Shown piece by piece: positions 55,611-64,000 of a stretch of DNA of 64,000 nucleotides. The stretch spans positions 4,071,001 through 4,135,000 of the forward strand of contig JAPYXD010000698.1 of assembly GCA_030998225.1 (NCBI GenBank), in the 5' to 3' direction. The stretch comes from Diplolepis rosae. Lineage: Eukaryota; Arthropoda; Insecta; Hymenoptera; Diplolepididae. The position numbers and the translations under genes are program-made. The stretch's first letter is position 1; each line of letters starts with the position of its first letter. Below the pieces are notes generated by a model. The model was not told the DNA's origin. It ran no database searches and was given only the letters and a program-made list of their open reading frames with translations.

Positions 55611-56208
55611 ACACTGAGAAAACTGGAGTGTCAAAATGTAGATATAGTCAGTCTGAACTTCTAGATAGTACAACACTCTCCGAAATTTTTTCTCTTTGGT
55701 CAGGGAGACACTCATTTGATATTCTGCTTAACTGTTACCAGAGTGTCAGAATCACTATAAAGAGTGTCGATTGGTGAAATACGCGCCAAAATCGTAAAGT
55801 CACGTGGGTTCGCCTATTTTTCCTCCAATATCACCAGCGTGGACTCTAACCTCATTGCCGGTTTCGCGTCCTTTACGTGTTAAAGTGTCACGAGGGTTAT
55901 TTTCGTCAGCTAATTGGTAAGTACCTATTTCACTTGCTATAATAACATAATAATTGTGAAAGCTTAAATGTAATAGTTTTGAGGTAGATCATAGAGGTAG
56001 ATTATAGTCTATTTTTCCCTCTTCGATAATCTATTTTTCTTTCTGCGATGATCAACTTTTCCCTCTAAAGTATTCAAGTTGACCATCTTATTTTCACAAT
56101 TCACAGGTAATAAGTTACACTATCTAGAAGGCTGTCCTATAGTTTAACCTCAAATATAGTTTGCTTCACCCTCCAAATGTTTAGGTTGACACTCCAGTTT
56201 TCTCAGTG
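55611..56208. mobile_element. 598-bp MITE with CACTGAGAAAA ends, CA duplication
   Basis: The left end CACTGAGAAAACTGGAGTGTC and the right end GACACTCCAGTTTTCTCAGTG are inverted repeats. CA lies on both sides. Removing the element joins GGAGCTAGTCA to GTCGAGAAAG. The interior repeats GAGTGTC and TTTTTCCCTCT. It is non-coding. Confidence 0.8.
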
Positions 56209-56371
56209 CAGTCGAGAAAGCGCTTTGTTTTGCTATTGACTCGCGTGGTAGCAATCGTAAATTTGGCAACGTCGCGCATACACTCCGCTCAACCGCCGTT
56301 CGCAGCGACGTGTTTATTTCGCCTTTTGTTTAACCTAAAAGATAGACTAATGATACATAACTCAAATAAAT

Positions 56372-56491
56372 ATGAGTAAAACCAGTAAAAAGTGGTTTTG
56401 GAAGAATAAAAGAGTTACTAAAAAGGTTTATGAGCAACGATGCAAGCAAGTAGAGCTAGGTAAAAATATAAGAAAGAAAATTTATTTATAA
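56372..56491 (+). CDS. Short basic open frame, possible transposon or gene first exon
   Basis: An ATG with context ATATGAGT opens 39 codons beginning MSKTSKKWFWKNKRVTKK. A donor-like AG|GTAAAA at 56460 would allow splicing after about 29 codons. The 5' region is GC-richer (GCGACGTGTTTATTTCGCC), like a promoter. It sits inside a TTAA-flanked insertion, so it may be the start of a decayed transposase. No family was recognised. Confidence 0.3.
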   Translation: MSKTSKKWFWKNKRVTKKVYEQRCKQVELGKNIRKKIYL

Positions 56492-56902
56492 ATGTTTCGT
56501 TTGTTGAACTTCAATTAGAACGCCATATAATGATTCTTGCAACTTTTAATCGTAAACTTTTAAAAATAAAGAGAGTTGCGCAGTTCAAGAGCGCGTTGCG
56601 CCATTCAAAAATCCGTGCATAAACGTAGCACGTGGAGTCAATGAGACGTTGCCATATCTTACAAATAAATTTACGATATAAATTATTTAATATCTTTTGA
56701 GACAGGTTCTGATTGATAATTTTGAAAGCACCTATGGGTTTCTTATTTTTTTCTACGTATCTCAGAATTTTTTCATAATTTTCTCATTTTTAAATATCTT
56801 TATAATCTACAAAAACTGCATTTTCCCATAAGATCACATGTTATTTTCAATCATTAATTTCTCGCGTTGAAGTTTCTGAAGGGTCACGAAACTTGAACCA
56901 TA

Positions 56903-57205
56903 CACGCAGAGAAAAGATCAGTAAAATTTACAGGAAGTTCGGTACTTATTTGGACAACATGACTTTTCAGTAAATTTTACCAGAAGTTGAGTTCAATTAA
57001 CATATTTTCTGTACGTTTCACTCAGCGTCCAGTAAAATCTACTGAATACGAAAAAATCCGAGTTAAGTTGATTGTACTGTACGCTAAGTGAATTGTACAG
57101 AAAATCTGTTGATTGAACTCAACTTCTTGTAAAATTTACTAAAAAGTCATGTTGTCCAAATAAGTACCGAACTTCCTGTAAATTTTACTGATCTTTTTCT
57201 GCGTG
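56903..57205. mobile_element. 303-bp hairpin MITE with CACGCAGAGAAAA ends
   Basis: The left end CACGCAGAGAAAAGATCAG and the right end CTGATCTTTTTCTGCGTG are inverted repeats, and most of the element pairs (GGAAGTTCGGTACTTATTTG against its complement). TA lies on both sides. It is non-coding. Confidence 0.85.
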
Positions 57206-57213
57206 TAGCTTAA

Positions 57214-57814
57214 GTGAGCTATAATACGCGTTCTGTCAAAATTACAAGTAATTTTTGATTTTTTTAACATTTTCCAAAAATGTTATTTTTTTATTCTTTA
57301 TACTTTTCGGAGTATGTGTGTAAATTTTCAGGGCAATCTGATTTTTTTCTTGGAAAAATAACTAAAATTAAAAGTTACTACAATTTACGAATAACACGTT
57401 TTTAGCGGGGCTTCACTACAAGACTTTATTTTAAACTCCGTTCCATATGAAAAGCGCTCTAGCTAAAAAAATAACTACATTTTTTTTTATATTTTGGGAT
57501 ATTTTTATTAATTTATTAATATTATTTTATTTGTAACCTTTTTTCAGTCATATTACATTATTTTCCATGCCCAAAAAGTTGCTACACAACAAAATAAAAG
57601 AAGAATAATTACAATTGGTTAAAAAACAAAAAAATTATTCAAAGGCAAAAAAATGCCCAAAAAACTCAAGAATTTTGGTTTAAAAATACATAAAGGTGCT
57701 TGAATTTGAAAATAACCAAAACTTTTCTAAATAAAGGTACTTAACATAAGAAAATTAAATAGAAGGTTTAAATTCTAAAACTAAAATTAAAAATATTAAT
57801 GGTGGAAAATCCCT
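57214..57814. repeat. Family D element, copy 4 (degraded)
   Basis: Blocks TTTTTAACATTTTCCAAAAA, AACTCCGTTCCATATGAAAA, CCATGCCCAAAAAGTTGC and AAAGGTGCTTG occur in the family order. TTAA precedes it. Confidence 0.55.
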
Positions 57815-58339
57815 TTGATTTTCATTTAGCAGATATTTTGAAAAAATTTGAAAAGTTATCGTTAATTACATTTAAATGTGATAATTTTGACTAGATATTT
57901 ACTAAAACGAAGTTGACAGTCGTTCTATATCTGTTTATGTTGCATTTTCCAAATTTTCAGAAAGATATTTTGTGAAATAAAAAAGTTAACTTATATGAAC
58001 TTTTACAGTTAAATGGTCACGTCGTCTGGTTGATTCGTGGCCTTAAGGAAATTTTTTAGTAGCGTGCAATCTTAGAAATAATTGCTGCCAGGAAGTAAAA
58101 AATAGCAAGGAAAAATACTACTATTTTATTAATACTTTTATGTTTTGAACGTGATTGATCAGTTAGGAGCTTTTTATGATAATTAAGGGGGTCAACGTTC
58201 TTTTACTGACATCACAAGTCCCGTCACAGTAATTGTCATTATCATTTTGACCTTGTCAGAGGAACTAATTCAAAGTAAAATTTAACTTTATTAGTTAAAA
58301 TGGATTTAATTAAATTTGGAGAGCATGGATTACGATGAG

Positions 58340-58457
58340 GATAACAATTGAGATAGTAACACCAACAAAAAAAATTGTTGTGCTAACTAATAAAATAGCT
58401 GAGGCATATTTTACAAACCGAAGTAGTTGGTTTTACTAACAATTTTTTTCAGTGTAA
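58340..58457. repeat. Half copy of the 30315-30977 hairpin family
   Basis: GAGATAGTAACACCAACAAA through AAACCGAAGTAGTTGG to ATTTTTTTCAGTG matches the right half of that element. The left half is absent. Confidence 0.7.
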
Positions 58458-58760
58458 CAATGAAAAGAACATCTACATGGAGGGGTTTTACGCATTAATT
58501 TCTTATATGCGATCAACTGTTAATTGCACAACTCCTCGATTTATGACTTTATTATCGAAGTTCAGGGTAATATAAAGAGAAACTGCTCTGTAGTAAATAG
58601 CACTGTACAATAGATAATCTGAATCAATTAAACAATCTGGCAAGAATGTCAATTATATTCTACTCAGCTTTATAGTATTCTCGCAATAAAAATCAATCAC
58701 CTGCCGAAGATGCGATAAATTTATTAGAATGTGCAAGAACAGCAAAACTAGTTATTATAA

Positions 58761-59683
58761 AGGTAATCCACCACCTTTAATATTTTTATTTTTTGAGTTT
58801 AGACCTTCCATATAATTTTTACTATGTTTAGTACCTTTATTCAAAAAATTTTTGGGTTTTTTTTTTAATTCCAGCACCTTTATTTAGTTTTAAACTAAAA
58901 TTTTTTAGTTTTTTGGGAATTTTTAGACTGTAAATAACTTTTTTGTTTTTAACCAATTGTCGTGATTCTTTTTTTATTTTGTTCCTTACAATGTATAGCA
59001 ACTTTTTTGGTATGGATGATAAGGTAACATGACTGTAAAAAAAGTTACAAATAAAATAAAATAAAAAATAAATTAAAAAATATTCCAAAATATAACAAAA
59101 AAATTTGTAGTTATTTTTTTAGCTAGATTATTTTCCATACACAAAAAGTCGCTACACACTATAAGTTTTTATAAACTAAAATTTTGAGCTTTTTGGACAT
59201 TTTTTTGATATTTTTTGCCTTTGAATAACTTTTTTGTTTTTTAATCAGTCGTCATGATTCTTTTTTGATTTTGTTCCTTACAATGTGTATCAACTTTTTG
59301 GGCGTGGAAAACAAGGTAACGTGACTGATAAAAAAGTTACAAATAACATTTAAAAGATAAATAAATGAAAAATATCTCAAAATTTTATTTGTAATCTTTT
59401 TTCAGTCATGTTACCTTATTTTCCACGCCCAAAAAGTTGCTACACATTGTAAGGAACAAAATCAAAAAAAGAATCATGACGACTGATTAAAAAACAAAAA
59501 AGTTATTCAAAGGCAAAAAATATCAAAAAAATGTCCAAAAAGCTCAAAATTTTAGTTTATAAAACCATGAAGGTGCTGGAATTAAAAAAAAAAAACCGTC
59601 CTGAATAAAGATACTAAATAAAAAAAAAATTATATGAAAGGTCTGAATTCAAAAAATAAGAATATTAAAGGTGGCAGATCTCC
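58761..59683. mobile_element. Family D hairpin element, copy 2
   Basis: The left end contains CCACCACCTTTAATATTTTT and the right end AATATTAAAGGTGGCAGATC, flanked by ATAA and TTAA. The arms include GTTCCTTACAATGTGTAGCAA and a second inner palindrome. The long minus-strand frame at 58837 lies in an arm and is not a gene. Confidence 0.7.
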
Positions 59684-59687
59684 TTAA

Positions 59688-61824
59688 GAAAAATAAATCA
59701 AAAATAAGCAATAGGTAGGTAATATGGGAATTTTTCCACAAAAATTAGCATCACTGAATCGAACTAACATTGACCGATAAAGTCGAAGTTTACTTGTTTT
59801 CAATGGTTTTTAGCGTTTGCAGCGAACTGACATGTTTTATAAGTTGTTAATAAATAAAGCAAGTACCTACCTAAGTGTTAAATAATGAATAATTTAAAGT
59901 GTATACATTATACAAATTTATACACAATATCACAATATTTTTACTGAAACGTGTCCAAAGTCGTGTACTGATCTTAAAATTCAAAGTGTTTGTTATCTTC
60001 AAAGGTGTAAAAAATAAACATTTTTTCAATGCATTCTGATATTTTTACTTCGAGAATGAATCTTTGAAAGTAGAAAGAATATGTCTGAATAAAATATTTT
60101 TTGTCTCGAATAAAAACTTCCAATTTGAATTTTACTTTCAAATTAATTTCATGATTAATGGACATAAAAAAATTACAAAAACTGTCTTTTTAATGTTCAT
60201 ATAAAATATTGAGAATTCTCTAGCTAAGTATTAATTAATAGTGAAATAATCACTCTTCATCTTTTTTTATCTCTCTTAAATTAATTTCTTAAAGACTACG
60301 TATGCGACAATTTACGATTGTATCAGAAAAAATAATTTTTTGTCTGTTCGGTGTCCAGTTGATATCAGAATTATTATCTGTTAATCGGAAGTCGTTCAAG
60401 TGTATTTCTTGCACTGACCGATTTTATAATGTATTAAAAAGCAGAACTTTGATATTTCAAAACGATTTTAACTTCAGAATTCTTGATTTCTGATTTAAAT
60501 TTTAAGAAATAATATTGAGCTCTGGATACGTTCAAAGCTTTTGGCCCCAATCCAAAAATTCAGGGAGCAGAAACTATCTGAAAGAAATCGTAAATTTGAT
60601 AGAATATTTTAATAAATAATTTCCCTATTTATAGCAAATATAACTTTTATTTAGTCAATCTATAAATTGGAGTTAATTTGATACGAATAAGCACTTGACT
60701 CAAATAGATCGGAAATCCAAACCTCTAAATTGATAGAGATCAAGAAGAGTAATATTATATACATATATATAAGCCACACGTTATTCAAAGAAATTTGCAG
60801 GAATTTCAAGGCACGTGTAACGATGGAAGTTTTTCTCATCAACGTACATAAAAATTCAGATTAGTATCTAGATATTTAACTATTAAATAAATGTCTAGAT
60901 ATTTATCAGTATAGATTTTTCAAATTAAAAGATTAATATATTCCACCTCTGTAATTACCTGAATATTAAACTTTTTTTCGAATTCTTAAATAAGTAGTTT
61001 TATCAAAAAACACTTGACAATTTTTCAAACTTGGAAAAATATGTAGAAATTATTGTAAGAATATCAATAATGAAAAAAATCAGTGAATATTTTGTACATA
61101 AAAATTTGTATAAAAATCAGATTTAAAAAGCGTATGAGAGAATCTCACCCATAAAATCTATTTATACTTTTGTAATAACTTAAAAAATAATAAGAAATTT
61201 TTGAATCTGTAAAACGATAAACAAAATTTGAGACCAGGGAATAAAATGAATAATTAATAAAATTATAACTATAATTAAAACCGCAAATATAAAAAATCAA
61301 ATATTTGAGTTGTAGATTAAAAATTGTGCAGAAAACTTCAAAATTTTCAAATAGATTTCAATGTTACTAGAACATAAGGATCCTTCTCTGTATTTTAAAA
61401 TTTATAAAGAGAAAGAATTGAAAGGCTTCATCATCAAAATTGCAGTAAATAAAAAATAATACAAGTGAAGATTTCCTTTAATGTGATAAGCGTAAACTAC
61501 TGTTTTCTATTTTCAATTAAAAACTGTCACCATCTCAGTAATCAATCATCTATATAATCATTATCTACATTACATATCGATTTTCCTCTCCATCTTACAA
61601 GATCTATTTTAAGAGCAACAAAGTCCGACGTGAAATTTTTATTATCACTATTTGCTTAACCCCTCCCTCTGCGCAACCTTTTTTTTTAATTTTTATCAAG
61701 AAAGATAAGAAATTTGCTAATCACTCAAGTCCAATGGGTACATCAGCCGGACCGTACATCTGATTTCCGAGAAACACCGCATGCGTGAACGCGAACAGCG
61801 GTCAAGTTGAAAAACATTGTTTTC
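59688..61824. other. 2.1 kb of AT-rich DNA with no gene called
   Basis: Two small frames (59974-60165 and 60302-60493) lack splice context or recognisable motifs. No dispersed family was recognised here. It may be ordinary intergenic DNA. Confidence 0.4.
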
Positions 61825-62450
61825 AGGAAATCCGCCACCTTTAATATTTTCATTTTTTGAGTTTAGACCTTTCATATAATTTTTTTCATGTTGAGTACCT
61901 TCATTTAAAAAGGTTTTGAGGTTTTTTAAGAATTCAAGCACCTTTATGTATTTTTAAACTAAAAATTTTGAGTTTTTTGGGCATTTTTTTGACATTTTTT
62001 GACTTTTAATAACTTTTTTGTTTTTTTAACAAATTTTCATGATTCTTTTTTCATTTTATTATGGAAAGCACTCTAGCTAAAAAAATAACTACAACAAATT
62101 TTTTTTTTATATATTGGGATATTTTTTAATTCATTTTTTATTTTATTTGTAATTTTTTTTCAGCCATGTTACCTTATTTTCCATAGCCAAAAAGTTGCTA
62201 CACATTGTAAGGAAAAAAATAAAAAATAATCATGGTAATTGGTTAAAAAAAAAAAAGTTATTCAAAGTCAAAAAATGTCAAAAAAATGTCAAAAGAATGC
62301 CCAAAAACACCAAATTTTAAGTTTAAAAATACATAAAGGTGCTGGAATTTAAAAAAACAAAACATTTCTAAACAAAGGTACTAAACATAAAAAAAATTAT
62401 ATGGAAGGTCTAAACTCAAAAAATAAAAATATTAAAGGTGGCGTATCTCC
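61825..62450. mobile_element. Family D hairpin element, copy 3
   Basis: The left part GAAATCCGCCACCTTTAATA pairs with TATTAAAGGTGGCGTATCTC at the right, next to TTAA (62451-62454). It shares TTTTTTGAGTTTAGACC with the other copies. It is non-coding. Confidence 0.75.
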
Positions 62451-62454
62451 TTAA

Positions 62455-62884
62455 ATTGGAGCAATGATATTAAATTAATATTTAATTAATAGGGAATTAT
62501 CTATAATTTTGACTTTTATCTCTATACATGTATATACTTACATGACGTAATGTAACTTATTCCTGTGTCAAGAATGTTAGCAAGTCTTCAAGGCAAAAAC
62601 AGGAATAAATAAATGATTTCAATTGACTATGATTAATAAATTGAAAGCAACCTTAGTTATTTCGAATAATGAATATTTTCTGTAATGATCAAAAATTCAA
62701 AATAAGGTACCAAAATTATAACAAAAACAGAAGCAATGAGATATTATAATGGCACCATTATTCTATGAATTATTCATTGGACAAAGCCACTGATTATGGA
62801 CAATTTCAATGAATATTAAATGAGCCGATTAAGATAAAAAAAGAACCTGACTCAAATCGTGGTATTAAAATTGAATTATACATC
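62455..62884. other. AT-rich 5' flank of tRNA-Lys(TTT)
   Basis: No recognised feature was found. A TATA-like or upstream element cannot be assigned with confidence. Confidence 0.35.
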
Positions 62885-62957
62885 GCCCGGATAGCTCAGT
62901 CGGTAGAGCATCAGACTTTTAATCTGAGGGTCCAGGGTTCAAGTCCCTGTTCGGGCG
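62885..62957 (+). tRNA. tRNA-Lys (anticodon TTT)
   Basis: A standard 73-nt tRNA: acceptor GCCCGGA with TTCGGGC, A box TAGCTCAGTCGG, anticodon arm TCAGACTTTTAATCTGA with TTT in the loop, and B box GGTTCAAGTCC. A five-T run follows at 62961-62965. There is no intron. It appears functional and complements the CTT isoacceptor at 53815. Confidence 0.97.
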
Positions 62958-62960
62958 TAC

Positions 62961-62965
62961 TTTTT
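62961..62965 (+). terminator. RNA polymerase III terminator of tRNA-Lys(TTT)
   Basis: A TTTTT run begins four bases after the tRNA 3' end. Confidence 0.75.
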
Positions 62966-63183
62966 GTATATTTCAAAGACGTGACTTTCATGATACAAAT
63001 TTTTAAGAGGAGAAACGTAGTCACTCAATTTTTTTTTGAATTACTATTGTATATTTTTGAAATACATTTTAGAATGGAGATTGTAAATTCATCTATTTAA
63101 AAAATCTCTCAATTCTACTTAAGAACGTCTTAAATACGTTATGATCACGTTTTCTTCCGTAGAATTAGTTTTGCCATTATTGA

Positions 63184-63583
63184 TTAGGCGCCAGGTTCAA
63201 TAGAATATTTTCGAGGTCTCCCACTTTCATATTTACTTCCGTAATATGGGATATATTGACAAACTGCCTCCCAATCGGTTAACCACAAGCCTGTAATTAC
63301 TGTTGCAGCCCCATACAGTGCAATTGACGTTTTCCTGAGGACAAAGAACAAAGAACAAAGACAGATTAATAATAATGAATAAATTAATATGAAAAAATAG
63401 CATTATTACTAAAATTCTATAAAATGAAAAAAAGATCAAAGTAGTTGTGGTAACGAAGATACGAATAAATAAAGATTCTCTTTGACAGGTATTAAATGCA
63501 AATGTCGACATTATGTTGATTCACGATTTATTTTTTTGTGATAACTGTGAAACTAACCTCACGGCGAGGAAATATTTATTCAT
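63184..63583 (-). CDS. UQCR11-like complex III subunit, two exons
   Basis: Exon 1 (63583-63558) starts at an ATG with an in-frame stop 15 bases upstream. Exon 2 (63334-63184) ends with TAA. The 223-bp intron has a GTTAGT donor and a TTGTCCTCAG acceptor. Joined in phase 2 they encode 58 residues. A hydrophobic segment at about residues 12-28 is followed by LTDW and then YIPYYGSKY. This matches the 56-residue UQCR11 (subunit 10) family, which has TDW and PYxxGK at the same spacing. The protein would be a single-pass inner-membrane subunit of cytochrome bc1. The N-terminus is shorter and the C-terminus longer than in human UQCR11. Only 49 codons are in exon 2, so a different first exon is possible. 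Confidence 0.7.
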
Positions 63584-64000
63584 TGATATTTCATTCTATA
63601 ATGGGTCTATGCTAACGTTTATCGAGATTGCTTTTAAATTTTGCATCTGCTTTATAGCTTTCGTACATAAAACTTTAACCTATTTTAAATCTAGTATTAG
63701 AAATTTTTCATTAATATTCTTTTTGTTTTAGATTAAAAATTTTATTTCGAAATCAAATGTACCGGAGTATCAAGAGTTTTATTTCTATGGAGATATATTT
63801 TTTGCCTCACACATATTTTTATTATTTTGCAACCAACCGTGATAATAATAATATTTATTAAATAAATAATAAAATAATTACCATGTATTGAATCGCTCCG
63901 AGAGTATATTTTTCTTGAATAAAAAATAGGGCAATTTGCTAACCATTTTTCATGAAATTTGAAAAATGCGCAATTTCTTCAGAACATTTACCAGTTCATA
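63584..64000. other. Upstream region of the UQCR11-like gene
   Basis: This would hold the 5' UTR and promoter on the minus strand. No clear promoter motif was seen, and the window ends here. The plus-strand frame at 63513 has no support. Confidence 0.4.

Larger units (their letters stand above)
55583..57837 (+). mobile_element. TTAA-type insertion with short open frame, composite
   Basis: It starts GGGAGTATGGTGGGTACGGAG directly after TTAA inside family C. It contains the TA/CA-type elements at 55611-56208 and 56903-57205, a short frame at 56372, and a family D copy at 57214-57814. Its right boundary is inferred from where family C resumes. Only the left end is well defined. Confidence 0.45.
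55451..58042 (+). mobile_element. MITE family C, copy 6, opened by a 2.2-kb insertion
   Basis: The left end GGCTATGGATCAATCGG after TTAA and the right end GGTTGATTCGTGGCC before TTAA (58043-58046) define the copy. Its sequence breaks at TCTGTTAA (55582) and resumes near 57838. Confidence 0.65.

Noticed and set aside
63233..63511. Longest minus-strand frame at the right end (92 residues)
   Set aside because: It runs through the intron of the UQCR11-like gene in a different frame. The spliced product is the better model.
1..64000. CRISPR array, bacterial operon or endogenous viral gene
   Set aside because: No regularly spaced repeat-spacer pattern, no Shine-Dalgarno-led gene series and no viral structural or replicase motif outside the Gypsy element was seen.

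Overview
The window is AT-rich eukaryotic DNA, most likely from an insect. The evidence is a CsRn1-like Gypsy retrotransposon primed by tRNA-Trp, a mariner element, Penelope-type hammerhead ribozymes, two standard metazoan tRNA-Lys genes, and a small spliced gene for a respiratory complex III subunit. I cannot name the species. Host coding DNA is very sparse. Most of the 64 kb is a graveyard of nested, mostly non-coding transposable elements, and elements inserted inside other elements explain much of the layout.

1-6401: MITE fragments, a hairpin element, a possible X-box promoter with a 30-nt micro-exon candidate, a hAT-type element with a perfect 8-bp target duplication, and a dispersed repeat into which the LTR element landed. 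6402-12210: a complete, young Gypsy/CsRn1-like LTR retrotransposon with intact gag and pol and two 770-bp LTRs that differ at three sites by eye. 12211-19100: hairpins, a palindrome split by a probable solo LTR, a mariner with perfect ends but a doubly damaged transposase, and a nest containing a second solo LTR and a tRNA-like module. 19379-19942: a palindromic MITE expanded into a 164-bp tandem array. 20090-26400: a possible promoter and first coding exon (20377-20421), a long palindromic element, and a possible internal exon (26163-26235). 27850-32640: a nest of TTAA- and TA-inserted elements.

35295-38628 is the most unusual block. A piggyBac-like TTAA element contains a TA element, which contains a 943-bp palindrome carrying one hammerhead ribozyme on each strand, flanked by a 12-bp target duplication. 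A second copy of the host element at 51660-52793 lacks the palindrome and serves as an empty site.

38690-53240 holds more nested MITEs and a second Penelope-like inverted-repeat element with a decayed hammerhead. Firm host genes lie at the right end: tRNA-Lys(CTT) at 53815-53887 (-), tRNA-Lys(TTT) at 62885-62957 (+), and a two-exon UQCR11-like gene at 63184-63583 (-).

Two rules organise the repeats. Families ending in CAC plus a purine-rich GAGAAAA-like stretch duplicate a 2-bp TA, TG or CA. Families ending in G-rich or CCCTTT sequence duplicate TTAA. No CRISPR array, operon or bacterial gene is visible.
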